From CALZJC01 sp041574955 (lineage in GTDB: Bacteria > Acidobacteriota > Thermoanaerobaculia > Multivoradales > JAHEKO01): DNA of 26,116 nt. Below the pieces are notes generated by a model that saw nothing but the letters and a program-made list of their open reading frames with translations, made no database searches and was not told the origin of the DNA. The stretch is from contig JBFGNS010000051.1 of the NCBI GenBank assembly GCA_041574955.1, forward strand, positions 1 through 26,116, written 5' to 3'. Positions 1 to 8,081 of this stretch are shown one piece after another; the first letter of the stretch is position 1, and the number at the start of each line of letters is the position of its first letter. The position numbers and the translations under genes were made by a program.

Positions 1-3000
1 GCTCGGCGGCCAGGCCGGCGCGGGCGGCGGCGTCGACGATCGCCTTGTTGTCGGCGATCTGGAGCAGGAAGCGGTGGCGCACCTCGGGGTCGAGGTGGGC
101 CGCCTTGCGCAGCACCTCCCGGTAGGCCGCCTCGAGGTGGACGCTGGCGCCGACCACCTTGTGGCCCTTCGTGGCGAGGTAGTCCAGCCCGCGGTACATG
201 CGCAGCTCGAGCCGCTCGCCCAGGTCCGGCCGCTCCAGGCGGTCGAGCAGCGCTTTCAGGTCGATGGCGTAGCGGCGCACCCCTTCGACGTTGTCGGTGG
301 CGAGGGCGGTGTCCATCAGCCAGGCCAGGTCGAAGGCCGCCGCCAGCTCGAGGCCCAGCTTGCGGTGCGCGGCGAGCCCCTCGCCGAGGTGCGTGCGGGC
401 CTCCTCGTAGCGCCGCTGGGCCAGCCGGATGCGCCCCAGCAGGGTCTCGGCGTCGGCGGTCGGAGCGGCGACCGACAGCAGCTGCAGGTGGAAGTGGGCG
501 GCGCGTGCCTCCTTGAGTGCCGCCTCGGGCCGGCCCAGGTGGAGGTGGTTGCGCGCCACCTCGAGCCGGGCGATCGACTCGCCGGCGACGTCGTCGCGGC
601 CGGTGCGCAGCTCGAGCGCCTGGCGCAGCGGTTTGGAGGCGGCGGTGAAGTCGCCCAGCAGCGTCAGCGCCCGGCCGAGGCCCATCAGGGTGTAGCTGAT
701 GTCGGTCGGCTTGCCGTGCTGGGTCAGCGACTCGTGGGCTCGCCGGTAGTAGTCGAGCGCCTGGGGGTAGTTGCCCTGCGCCAGCGACACCGCGCCGAGC
801 GCCGACAGCGACAGCCCGGCGGGAGCGGCCAGCTTCTGGCGCTGGCGCTCCTCGAGGGCGGCGCGGTGGTGGCGGGCCGCGTCCTCGAGCCGCCGCTCGT
901 GCATCGCGATGTTGCCGAGGTGGAAGCGGCAGCTGGCGGCGAGCGGCGCCAGCCCCTGCTGCTCGAGGGTCTGGAGCAGGTTGTGGAACAGCTGGCGGGC
1001 CTCGGCGTAGCGGCCGCGACGGCTGAACAGCTTGCCGAGCTGGATCAGCAGCATCGCCTGGCGCCGCAGGTCGATCCCCTTGGCGGCCTTGAGCGCCTGC
1101 TGGATGGTGGCCTCGGCCTCCTGGTAGCGACCCGCCTCCTGCTCCATCTCGGCCTTGACGCTGGCCAGCGCCAGCATCCGCTGCGGCTCGCTCTGTGCCA
1201 CCTCGACCGCCCAGGTCAGCTCCTCCTCGTAGTCGTGCAGCCGCCCGAGCCGGCGGGCCAGCGGCAGCAGCTGCCAGATCAGCCGCAGACCGGTGGCCGC
1301 GTCGCCGCTGCGCCGGCGATGGGCGCGCAGCTCGGCGGTCAGGCTGTCGAGCAGCTCTTCTCGCGGCAGGGTCTTGGCGAAGCTCGACTGGGCGGCGGCC
1401 AGCAGCGCGGCGGCGCCCTCGCCGGAGCCGGCCACCAGCCGGTACGCGCCCCAGCTGGCCTCGCCGGTGCTGCGCCGGGCGGCCAGCAGCTCTCCGATGA
1501 TGCCGCGGGCCGCGGCCGCCTGTTCGGGGTCCACCGAGCGCGCCAGGGCGGCGCCGAACGCCGGGCACGCGGGCTCGAGGGCGGGTCCCCAGGGCGATTC
1601 GCGGCTGGCGGCCAGGCCGGAGGCCACCACCGCCTCGTCCCAGCCGGCCGCCGGCCGGTGGCTGAAGATCTCGGCGGCCGCCGCCAGCTCCTCGGGCGGC
1701 GCCGCGGTCTCGGCCAGGGCCGCCAGCCGCAGCGGCGCCGAGCCGCCCAGCCGCGCGGCCTCGGCCTCGAGGTGGCAGACCAGGCGCAGCGAGGGACGGT
1801 AGCTGGCCGAGTCGTCGCCGCCGAAGAAGAAGCTGCCGTAGACCCGCCGGACCTCCTTCGAGCGGACCAGCTCGAAGACCCCCTCTTCGAGGGCGAACGG
1901 AAAGCCGACGGTGGCCGTCAGCAGGCGCTGGCGCACCGGCGCGGGCAGCGACAGCCCGGTCAGCAGGCCGTCGGCGAACTGCTCCATCTCGTCGGCCGAG
2001 AACGGCGGCACGGCCAGCCGCGGCAGCTCGGAGAGGGCCGCCGGCCACTGCCGGCCGCGGCCGACCAGCAGCGGCCGCAGTGCGGCGGTGGCCGCCGCCC
2101 GGTCGAGCAGCCCGGCCACCAGCGCCAGATCGTCGGGTTCGAGCTGCTCGGCATCGTCGACCACCAGGTAGAGCGGGGCGCCGGCGGCCGCCTCGCCGAG
2201 CGCGCCGGCCAGCCAGCGCGCCAGCCCCGACGGTCCTTCGGCGCGCGCCGCCTGCAGCCCTTGCCGCAGGCGCCCGCGCTCGGCGGCACCGAGTGCGGGG
2301 TAGAGCGGGTCCTGCTGCTGGGCGGCGGTGGGCGCGATCAGATGGCGGGCAGTCTGCGCCACCAGGTTGGGTCCGCCGCGGCGGGCCGGCTGCGCCCTCA
2401 GCCACAGCCGCTTCGCCCCGCGCTCCGCGAGGCAGGCCGCCAGCAGGCGGGACTTGCCGCAGCCCGGCGGGCCCTCGAGGCGGGCGCCGACGCCGCCCAG
2501 GACGGCGCTCAGCGGGTCGGCCAGCCGCGCTCGCTGCACCAGCTTGAGCCGGCGGTTGAGGATCTCCGGGTTGCGCCACGGCACCAGCTCCGGACCGGGC
2601 GGACCGACCTCGAGCAGCGGCGCGCTGTTGCCCGACGGGCCGCGGTAGCTGAGGCCCCCGGTGAGCGGGTGCGTCGCCTCGAGCATCTTGGCGGCCCAGG
2701 TGGTGATGTAGACCTTGCCGGCCTCGAGCTCGGGCGGCTGGCGGTCGAGATCGGCAGCCAGCTGGCTGTCGACCGGTCGCGGCGCTCCGCCGTCGAGGAT
2801 CGCCTCGCCGGGCAGCACCAGCGCGGCGAGCGGCAGCCGGTTGGCCCTGTCCGCGGGGTCGGCGAGCAGCCGCTGGCACCAGAAGACCGCGGTGTCGTAC
2901 AGCGCCGGATCGCCGGCGCGCGGCAGCACCAGGAAGCGGTCGTCGCCCAGCGCGACCAGTGTGTCGTCGGCGGGCAGGCCGGCCAGCAGGCCGTCGGGCA

Positions 3001-3094
3001 GCCGCCGGTCGCCCGCCCGCGACCACAGCCGGACCTCGGCGATCGGCAGCCGCAGATCGAGCCTGGGTTCGAAGCTGGACTCGAGCTCGCTCAT
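1..3094 (-). CDS. AAA-type ATPase with TPR-like C-terminal region (partial, runs off the left edge)
   Basis: The minus-strand frame is open from ATG at 3094 to the window edge, giving 1031 codons with the C-terminus missing. Residues about 205-400 form a STAND/AAA_16-like ATPase: Walker A GPPGCGKS at 208-215 and Walker B LYLVVDD at 308-314. The rest, beyond about residue 430, is a long Ala/Leu/Arg-rich helical region read as TPR-like repeats. The N-terminal 170 residues are unusual. Spaced pieces (ALGDDRFLVLP, then PVDSQLAADLDRQPPELEAGKVYITT) recall a decayed class III nucleotide-cyclase homology domain, but I see no catalytic metal residues. The architecture fits signal-responsive regulators or scaffolds of the MalT/AAA_16-TPR type. 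No DNA-binding domain is visible in the part seen. It is transcribed divergently from the gene at 3287, and no strong Shine-Dalgarno precedes the ATG. The ATPase call is firm; the function is unknown. Confidence 0.8.
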   Translation of the reverse strand, partial: MSELESSFEPRLDLRLPIAEVRLWSRAGDRRLPDGLLAGLPADDTLVALGDDRFLVLPRAGDPALYDTAVFWCQRLLADPADRANRLPLAALVLPGEAILDGGAPRPVDSQLAADLDRQPPELEAGKVYITTWAAKMLEATHPLTGGLSYRGPSGNSAPLLEVGPPGPELVPWRNPEILNRRLKLVQRARLADPLSAVLGGVGARLEGPPGCGKSRLLAACLAERGAKRLWLRAQPARRGGPNLVAQTARHLIAPTAAQQQDPLYPALGAAERGRLRQGLQAARAEGPSGLARWLAGALGEAAAGAPLYLVVDDAEQLEPDDLALVAGLLDRAAATAALRPLLVGRGRQWPAALSELPRLAVPPFSADEMEQFADGLLTGLSLPAPVRQRLLTATVGFPFALEEGVFELVRSKEVRRVYGSFFFGGDDSASYRPSLRLVCHLEAEAARLGGSAPLRLAALAETAAPPEELAAAAEIFSHRPAAGWDEAVVASGLAASRESPWGPALEPACPAFGAALARSVDPEQAAAARGIIGELLAARRSTGEASWGAYRLVAGSGEGAAALLAAAQSSFAKTLPREELLDSLTAELRAHRRRSGDAATGLRLIWQLLPLARRLGRLHDYEEELTWAVEVAQSEPQRMLALASVKAEMEQEAGRYQEAEATIQQALKAAKGIDLRRQAMLLIQLGKLFSRRGRYAEARQLFHNLLQTLEQQGLAPLAASCRFHLGNIAMHERRLEDAARHHRAALEERQRQKLAAPAGLSLSALGAVSLAQGNYPQALDYYRRAHESLTQHGKPTDISYTLMGLGRALTLLGDFTAASKPLRQALELRTGRDDVAGESIARLEVARNHLHLGRPEAALKEARAAHFHLQLLSVAAPTADAETLLGRIRLAQRRYEEARTHLGEGLAAHRKLGLELAAAFDLAWLMDTALATDNVEGVRRYAIDLKALLDRLERPDLGERLELRMYRGLDYLATKGHKVVGASVHLEAAYREVLRKAAHLDPEVRHRFLLQIADNKAIVDAAARAGLAAE

Positions 3095-3172
3095 CGGACC
3101 GGACCCCGGGTTGCCGGCCAGCGCGAGCGCCGCCCCGGGGGCAGGCTCCCCACTGGGCAGTCTACTATCTGA

Positions 3173-3178
3173 TATAGT
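3173..3178 (+). promoter_or_regulatory. Possible -10 element (TATAGT) in divergent intergenic region
   Basis: A short AT-rich island (3161-3178) stands out in the otherwise GC-rich 192-bp gap between the divergent ATPase gene and the gene at 3287. On the plus strand it reads TATAGT, and on the minus strand TATATC can be read. No convincing -35 hexamer is visible in either direction. It probably holds the promoters for both genes. Confidence 0.3.
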
Positions 3179-3286
3179 CGTTCTCGGAGCACAGCAGGTG
3201 CCGCTCCACAACCCGATGACCAAACGGTAGCTCCGGCTGGGCCCGCCAGGGTCCGGATGTCGGATCCCGACGGAGGACGACACGGA

Positions 3287-3835
3287 ATGGGTTCTCGCAC
3301 GATGCTGAACCGTCTCTTCTACTTCACCATCGAGGACGAGAGCATGCTCGCCGAGGCGTTCAACGACCTCGACGATCAGGTTTTCGCGATCACCTACAAG
3401 GTCGCCGGCACGGAGGACGTGTTCGTCACCACCGGCGAGACGCGCGAGGCCCTGGACCGCAACGACGTGCCCTACAACTTGCTGGCGGAGGAGGACGCCG
3501 ACCGGGTGGCGGTGTTCCACACGCCGCTGTCGCGCGAGGAGCTGGGCGATCACGAGGACGCGGTCAAGGCGCTCGCCCTGGCCTACCGGGCGATCGCGGT
3601 GGCGTGCGTCGGAGTCAACGGTGAGACCGATCTCGGCTTCGATCTCTCCGACGGCACCAAGTGCTACACCTACTTCACTGCGCCGGCCGGTCACACCTTC
3701 ATCTGGCGGCTGTTCCACCACCGCGACGAGGCGCGCGATTTTCTGAGCAAGCTGACCCTGGGCGACCGCGCCGCCGAGGCGTGGGCCGACGCCATCCCGC
3801 TGTCCTCCTCGGCCGAGCTGGTCGGCTACCACTAG
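3287..3835 (+). CDS. Conserved-looking hypothetical protein, 182 aa
   Basis: I do not recognise this family. The frame is open from ATG 3257, but a clear Shine-Dalgarno GGAGGA (3272-3277) sits 9 nt before ATG 3287, so that start is preferred; ATG 3302 is another candidate. The product is acidic and soluble, with no signal peptide, membrane segment or obvious catalytic motif. It alternates hydrophobic strands and helices (RLFYFTIEDE near the start, TYFTAPAGHTFIWRLFHH near residue 135) and looks like a compact alpha/beta domain. It is the first gene of a plus-strand run leading into xseA, 84 bp downstream, so co-transcription with exonuclease VII is possible. Coding reality is well supported by the ribosome site, the length and the balanced amino-acid composition. 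Confidence 0.75.
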   Translation: MGSRTMLNRLFYFTIEDESMLAEAFNDLDDQVFAITYKVAGTEDVFVTTGETREALDRNDVPYNLLAEEDADRVAVFHTPLSREELGDHEDAVKALALAYRAIAVACVGVNGETDLGFDLSDGTKCYTYFTAPAGHTFIWRLFHHRDEARDFLSKLTLGDRAAEAWADAIPLSSSAELVGYH

Positions 3836-3919
3836 AGCGGGCCGCCCGCTGACCGCCGTTGCCATGCCGATCCCCGCGCCCGCGGTGACGGCCGGCACAC
3901 CGCGCGCGGAGGCGGACCG

Positions 3920-5287
3920 CTGACGCTGCCGTTCGGCGAGGAGACCTACGCCGTCTCAACGCTGTGCGCCGAGCTGCGTGACCTGCTGCGCGAGGCGTAC
4001 ACCTCGGTCTGGGTATCGGGCGAGGTCCAGCGGCTGCGCACCAGCCGCGGTGGCCATCTCTACTTCGAGCTGATCGAGAAAGGGCGCGGCGACGACGTCG
4101 TGGCCAAGCTCGAGGCCGTGGCCTGGCGGCGCGACTACCAGCGGATCCGCCGCGCGCTCGACGCCAGCGGCCAGCAGCTCGCCGAGGGCCACGAGATCCG
4201 CTGCCGCTGCGACGTCGACTTCTACCCGCCATTCGGCCGGCTGCAGCTGGCGGTGCGCGAGGTCGATCCGGCGTTCTCGCTCGGTCTGCTCGCACGCCGC
4301 CGGCAGGAGACGCTGGCGGCACTCGAGCGCGCGGGGCTGCTCGAGCGCAACCGGCGGCTCGAGCTGCCGCCGGTGCCGCTGCGGGTGGCGCTGGTGACCT
4401 CGGCCGGCAGCGCCGCCTACCACGACTTCCTGAGCGGTCTGCGCGAGAGCGGCTACGGCTTCCGGGTGCTGTTCGTGCACGCCGCGGTGCAGGGCCGCGC
4501 CGCCGAGCGCGAGCTGGCCTCGGCGCTCGGCGCGCTGTCCGGGCTCGAGGCCGACTGCGCGGTGCTGATCCGCGGCGGCGGCTCGCGCACCGACCTGGCG
4601 GTGTTCGACAGCCGGGTGGTGGCGGAAGCGGTTGCCCGCTGCCCGCTGCCGGTCGTCACCGGCCTCGGCCACGAGATCGACCAGTCGATCGCCGACCTCG
4701 CCGCCCACACCGCGGTCAAGACGCCCACCAAAGCCGCCGAGCTGCTGGTCGGGCGGGTGCGCCTGGCGGAGGGGGCGGTGGCCGACGCGGCTCGCCGGCT
4801 CGACGCCGGGGCGCGCGACGCGCTCGGCCGGGCGCGCGAGGCGGTGGGCGGCGTCGAGCGCGGGCTGGGCCTGACACGCTTCCGGCTGCGCGCGGCTGCC
4901 GAGCGCCGGGCGGCGGTGGCCGAGCGGCTGGCGGCGGCTGCCCGTCGGTGCGTGCGTGACGAGCGGCGGCGCGGCGAGCGGCTGGCCGGGCGGCTGGCGC
5001 GCTCGGCGCCGGTGGTGGTGGCGCGCCGGGCCGCCCTGCCGCGGCGCGTCGGCGGCGAGCTGGCGGCGGCGGCGCGCCGGCGCGTGCGCGAGGCCTCGGT
5101 GCGGCTCGAGGAGCGCTCGCGGCTGGTGCGTCAGCTGGCGCCCGAGCGGACTCTGGAGCGAGGCTTTACAATCACCCGCGACCGGGCGGGCTCGGTGGTA
5201 CGCGACCCGCGGCGGCTGCGCGCCGGCGACAGGCTGAAGACGCAGTTCGCGGCCGGCACGATCGACAGCGCGGTGGTGAGCGAATGA
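3920..5287 (+). CDS. xseA: Exodeoxyribonuclease VII large subunit, probable CTG start
   Basis: The large subunit of exonuclease VII degrades single-stranded DNA in both directions, in the cytoplasm, with XseB. The N-terminal OB-fold signature is clear (VSGEVQRLRTSRGGHLYF, residues 32-49). The catalytic region has RGGGSRTDL from residue 218 and GLGHEIDQSIADLAAHTAVKTPT from residue 248, followed by an Arg-rich coiled-coil region and the usual C-terminal LERGFTI segment. The frame has no ATG, GTG or TTG between the upstream stop (3833) and residue 61, yet homology begins well before that. CTG 3920, with GGAGG (3908-3912) 7 nt upstream, gives a standard N-terminus (M)TLPFGEETYAVSTL and a normal 455-residue length. 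It ends in an ATGA overlap with xseB. The function is near certain; the CTG start is an inference. Confidence 0.93.
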   Translation: MTLPFGEETYAVSTLCAELRDLLREAYTSVWVSGEVQRLRTSRGGHLYFELIEKGRGDDVVAKLEAVAWRRDYQRIRRALDASGQQLAEGHEIRCRCDVDFYPPFGRLQLAVREVDPAFSLGLLARRRQETLAALERAGLLERNRRLELPPVPLRVALVTSAGSAAYHDFLSGLRESGYGFRVLFVHAAVQGRAAERELASALGALSGLEADCAVLIRGGGSRTDLAVFDSRVVAEAVARCPLPVVTGLGHEIDQSIADLAAHTAVKTPTKAAELLVGRVRLAEGAVADAARRLDAGARDALGRAREAVGGVERGLGLTRFRLRAAAERRAAVAERLAAAARRCVRDERRRGERLAGRLARSAPVVVARRAALPRRVGGELAAAARRRVREASVRLEERSRLVRQLAPERTLERGFTITRDRAGSVVRDPRRLRAGDRLKTQFAAGTIDSAVVSE

Positions 5288-5547
5288 GCGGCAACGAAGA
5301 GCAGGGCGGCGACCGGCAGAGCGGGCCGGAGATCGGCTTCTCGGCCGCGATGCAGGAGCTCGAGTCGATCCTGCGGCAGATCGAGGCCGAGGAGGTGGAC
5401 ATCGACGAGCTGGCGGCGCGTCTCGGCCGGGCGGCGGAGCTGCTCGAGCTGTGCCGCGGCAAGATCCGCAAGGCTGAGGTCGAGGTGAACCAGATCGTGC
5501 AGGGGCTCGAGCCGGCCGACGGTGGCGACGGGGAGGACGGGGCCTAG
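5284..5547 (+). CDS. xseB: Exodeoxyribonuclease VII small subunit
   Basis: This 87-residue acidic helical protein matches the XseB family in size and pattern: FSAAMQELESILRQIEAEEVDIDELA in the first half, then a second helix with LELCRGKIRKAEVEVNQIVQGLE. XseB forms multimers on the C-terminal region of XseA and is needed for activity. Its ATG overlaps the xseA stop codon in an ATGA junction, so translation is probably coupled, which fits the fixed subunit ratio. The Asp/Gly-rich tail after residue 75 is poorly conserved in the family and probably disordered. Confidence 0.93.
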   Translation: MSGNEEQGGDRQSGPEIGFSAAMQELESILRQIEAEEVDIDELAARLGRAAELLELCRGKIRKAEVEVNQIVQGLEPADGGDGEDGA

Positions 5548-5555
5548 CCCGCGCC

Positions 5556-6413
5556 GTGCTGCGCCGCCAGCGAAGCGGTTCGGTGGTCTGCCCGGCGTGC
5601 GGTCGGCTGGTCGGCGTCGGGGAGAGCCGCTGCCCCCACTGTGGCCGCGCCCAGCCGTCCTTGTGGGGTTGGGGCCACCTGCTGCGCGGGCTGGGCGAAG
5701 ACTTCGGTTTCGTGCCGCTGACCATCGGCGCCTGCGCGGTGCTCTACCTGCTCAGCCTGGTGGCCGACCCGCGCTCGGTCGGGGTCGGCGGCATGATGGG
5801 CATGCTGTCGCCCGGCACCGAGTCGCTGGTGCGGTTCGGCGCCAGCGGCGCCATCCCGGTGTTCGTCCTCGACCGCTGGTGGACCGTGCTGTCGGCCACC
5901 TGGCTCCACGGCTCGCTGCTCCACATCCTGTTCAACATGTTGTGGGTGCGCCAGCTGGCGCCGGCCATCGCGCAGCTCTACGGCGCCTCGCGGATGGTGC
6001 TGATCTACCTGATCGCCGGCGTCTGCGGTTTCCTGCTGAGCAGCGCGGTGGGCGCTTTCCTGCCCGGCCTGCCGTGGTTCCTGCGCGGCGCCCACCTGAC
6101 CATCGGCGCCTCGGCGGCGATCTTCGGCCTGCGCGGTGCGCTGGTCTACTACGGCCGCCGCGGCGGCTCGACGGCGTTGGGGCGGCAGGCCTGGACCTGG
6201 GCGCTGGTGCTGTTCGCCTTCGGCTTCCTGATGCCGGGGATCGACAACTTCGCCCACCTCGGCGGCTTCGGCGGCGGCTTCCTCGCCGCCCGCTGGTTCG
6301 ATCCGCTCAAGCCCGAGCGTCAGGAGCATCAGCTGGCAGCCCTCGCCGGCCTCGTCGCCAGCGCGCTGGCGATCCTGGCGTCGCTGCTGGTGCCGCTGCC
6401 GGCGATCTTCTGA
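5556..6413 (+). CDS. Rhomboid-family intramembrane serine protease with N-terminal zinc ribbon
   Basis: This 285-residue protein has two parts. Residues 12-30 carry a CPAC...CPHC four-Cys zinc ribbon on the cytoplasmic side. From about residue 52 there are six or seven membrane segments with the rhomboid signatures: HGSLLHILFNM (118-128), the catalytic Ser in TIGASAAIFG (Ser186) and the catalytic His in NFAHLGGFGGG (His234). The Ser/His dyad and the Asn of HILFN (Asn127) are present, so it should be active against membrane-spanning substrates, which are unknown. The start is GTG 5556, 8 nt after xseB; GTG 5583 is possible and would also keep the zinc ribbon. No good Shine-Dalgarno is present. 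It is probably the last gene of the xse transcription unit. Confidence 0.88.
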   Translation: MLRRQRSGSVVCPACGRLVGVGESRCPHCGRAQPSLWGWGHLLRGLGEDFGFVPLTIGACAVLYLLSLVADPRSVGVGGMMGMLSPGTESLVRFGASGAIPVFVLDRWWTVLSATWLHGSLLHILFNMLWVRQLAPAIAQLYGASRMVLIYLIAGVCGFLLSSAVGAFLPGLPWFLRGAHLTIGASAAIFGLRGALVYYGRRGGSTALGRQAWTWALVLFAFGFLMPGIDNFAHLGGFGGGFLAARWFDPLKPERQEHQLAALAGLVASALAILASLLVPLPAIF

Positions 6414-6419
6414 GCGCCG

Positions 6420-6437
6420 GCCGGGCCGCCCGGCTTT
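6420..6437 (+). terminator. Weak hairpin after the rhomboid gene
   Basis: A 6-bp perfect GC stem (GCCGGG / CCCGGC) with a 3-nt loop is followed by only three T residues, 6 nt after the rhomboid stop. It could be a weak intrinsic terminator, but in DNA this GC-rich such stems arise easily by chance. Confidence 0.25.
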
Positions 6438-6464
6438 GCCGGTCTGCGCGCCGCTCTGGTAGCT

Positions 6465-6480
6465 TGAGGCGGGCGCCTCA
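6465..6480. promoter_or_regulatory. Palindrome upstream of the JAMM peptidase gene
   Basis: The inverted repeat TGAGGCG-GG-CGCCTCA (7 bp arms, 2 bp spacer) lies 6 nt before the ATG of the JAMM gene and abuts a possible -10 (TAGCTT, 6460-6465). A similar palindrome, CTAGGCG-G-CGCCTAG, precedes the MoaD-MoaE fusion at 8078. They could be sites for a common regulator or simple RNA hairpins at the ribosome site. Confidence 0.3.
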
Positions 6481-6486
6481 GCAACC

Positions 6487-6933
6487 ATGCCTCGCCTGCT
6501 CATCCCTCCCGGCCTGCTGCGCGCCGCCCGGCGGCACGCGGCGGCGGTCTATCCCGAGGAGTGCTGCGGCCTGCTCGTCGGCCGGCGGCTGGCGGCCGGC
6601 GAGGTCCGGGTGACGCGCGTCGAGAGCTGCGACAACGCCGCCGGCGTGGCGCGCGGCGCGCGCTTCGCGATAGCGCCCGAGCGGCTGTTCGAGGTGTGGC
6701 GCGCGGCGCGCGCCCGGCGCGACGAGGTGGTCGGCTCCTACCACTCGCATCCGCGCTCGCCGGCGGTGCCGAGCGAGCGCGACCGGCGCGAGGGCTGGCC
6801 GGGCGCCAGCCATCTGATCGTCTCGCTCGCCGACGGCAGCCCGGTCGCGGTGCGGAGCTGGCGGCTGGCGCCGGACGGCACGGGCTTTGTCGAGGAGCGG
6901 GTCGAGCTGGACGCCGTGGAGGACCGGCGGTGA
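6487..6933 (+). CDS. JAMM/MPN+ (M67 family) metallopeptidase
   Basis: This 148-residue protein is a complete minimal JAMM domain. The zinc motif is intact: the upstream Glu in YPEECCGLL (Glu24 or Glu25) and HSHPRSPAVPSERD, which fits H-x-H-P-x6-S-x2-D exactly (His86, His88, Ser96, Asp99). Bacterial members of this group (for example mycobacterial Mec, which acts on CysO-cysteine) cut the bond after the C-terminal Gly-Gly of ubiquitin-like sulfur carriers. The stop overlaps the start of the MoeZ-like gene (GTGA), and a MoaD-MoaE fusion follows, so a plausible substrate is the MoaD Gly-Gly/Ser junction. This substrate is inferred from context. A CysO-type cysteine pathway is the alternative, but no cysO or cysM homologue is in the window. 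Confidence 0.9.
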   Translation: MPRLLIPPGLLRAARRHAAAVYPEECCGLLVGRRLAAGEVRVTRVESCDNAAGVARGARFAIAPERLFEVWRAARARRDEVVGSYHSHPRSPAVPSERDRREGWPGASHLIVSLADGSPVAVRSWRLAPDGTGFVEERVELDAVEDRR

Positions 6934-8081
6934 GCGCGGTCGGAGCTCCGCCCGGCCTCGGCGCCGACGAACTGCGCCGCTACGGCCGGCACCTGGTGAT
7001 CCCCGAGGTGGGGCGGGAGGGCCAGGAGCGGCTCAAGGCGTCGCGGGTGCTGCTGGTCGGGGCCGGCGGCCTGGGCTCGCCGCTCGCCCTCTACCTGGCG
7101 GCCGCTGGCGTCGGCCGGCTGGGGGTGGTGGAGTTCGACCGGGTGGAAGAGACCAACCTGCAGCGCCAGGTGCTGTACGGCGAGTCGGACGTCGGCCGCG
7201 CCAAGCTGGAGGCGGCGGCCGAGCGGCTGGCCGAGATCAACCCGCACTGCCGCGTGGAGCCGCACCCGGTGAGGTTGGACTCCTCGAACGCGCTCGACAT
7301 CCTGGACGGCTACCAGGTGGTGGTCGACGGCAGCGACAACTTCCCGACCCGCTACCTGGTCAACGACGCCTGCGTGCTCGCCGGCAAGCCCAACGTCTAC
7401 GGCTCGATCTTCCGCTTCGAGGGCCAGGTGGCGGTGTTCTGGGGAGCGCGCGGGCCGTGCTACCGCTGCCTGTTTCCGGAGCCGCCACCGCCCGGGCTGG
7501 TGCCGTCGTGCGCCGAGGGCGGCGTGCTCGGCATGCTGCCGGGGGTGATCGGCTCGCTGCAAGCCAACGAGGCGGTCAAGCTGCTGCTGGGGATCGGCGA
7601 GTCGCTGGTCGGCCGGCTGCTGCTGTTCGACGCGCTCAAGATGCGGTTCCGGGAGCTCAAGCTCAAGAAGGACCCGGCCTGTCCGGTCTGCTCCGAGCGG
7701 CCGACCCAGACCGGGCTGATCGACTACGAGGCGTTCTGCGGCCAGCCGGCCGAGCCGCCCGCCGCCGGCGACCGGCTCGAGGTGGAGGAGCTGGCGAGCC
7801 AGCTGTCCGAGGGCCGCGAGCTCACCCTGCTCGACGTGCGCACGCCGCAGGAGCACGCCATCTGCCGGCTGCCGGGCTCGCGGCTGATGCCGATCCAGGA
7901 GCTGCCCCAGCGCTGGGAGGAGCTCGACCGCGACGCCGAGCTGGTGGTCTACTGCCACACCGGTGTGCGCTCCGCTCACGCCACCGCCTTCCTGCGCAGC
8001 CACGGGCTCGACGCGCGAAACCTGGTGGGTGGTATCGAGGCCTGGAGCCTGCGGGTCGACCCGAGCGTGCCACGCTACTAG
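6930..8081 (+). CDS. moeZ: MoeZ/MoeB-type E1-like adenylyltransferase-sulfurtransferase with C-terminal rhodanese domain
   Basis: This 383-residue protein activates the C-terminal Gly-Gly of ubiquitin-like sulfur carriers by adenylation and then transfers sulfur to make a thiocarboxylate. The ThiF/MoeB domain (1-265) has the ATP loop GAGGLGS (44-50), NLQRQVLYGESDVGRAK (76-92), paired zinc Cys (CYRC 177-180 and CPVC 251-254) and Cys194 in SCAEGG. The rhodanese domain (about 282-383) keeps its active-site Cys342 in YCHTGVRS and ends in the DPSVPRY tail usual for MoeZ. The GTG start has Shine-Dalgarno GGAGGA 6 nt upstream and overlaps the JAMM stop (GTGA). The longer upstream frame is a shadow over the JAMM gene. 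The partner is very likely the MoaD domain encoded next. Confidence 0.93.
   Translation: MSAVGAPPGLGADELRRYGRHLVIPEVGREGQERLKASRVLLVGAGGLGSPLALYLAAAGVGRLGVVEFDRVEETNLQRQVLYGESDVGRAKLEAAAERLAEINPHCRVEPHPVRLDSSNALDILDGYQVVVDGSDNFPTRYLVNDACVLAGKPNVYGSIFRFEGQVAVFWGARGPCYRCLFPEPPPPGLVPSCAEGGVLGMLPGVIGSLQANEAVKLLLGIGESLVGRLLLFDALKMRFRELKLKKDPACPVCSERPTQTGLIDYEAFCGQPAEPPAAGDRLEVEELASQLSEGRELTLLDVRTPQEHAICRLPGSRLMPIQELPQRWEELDRDAELVVYCHTGVRSAHATAFLRSHGLDARNLVGGIEAWSLRVDPSVPRY

Noticed and set aside
74..3172. Very long plus-strand open frame over the AAA-TPR gene
   Set aside because: It is the codon-aligned antisense of the minus-strand ATPase gene: its Gln/Arg/Gly-rich product has no motifs, while the minus strand has Walker A and B.
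3864..3923. 19-codon ORF before xseA
   Set aside because: No clear ribosome site or conserved features. It might be a leader for coupling, but there is too little to call it a gene.
6561..6929. N-terminal extension of the MoeZ frame to ATG 6561
   Set aside because: It overlaps the JAMM gene in another frame and encodes Arg-rich, motif-free sequence; GTG 6930 has a good Shine-Dalgarno and family-normal length.
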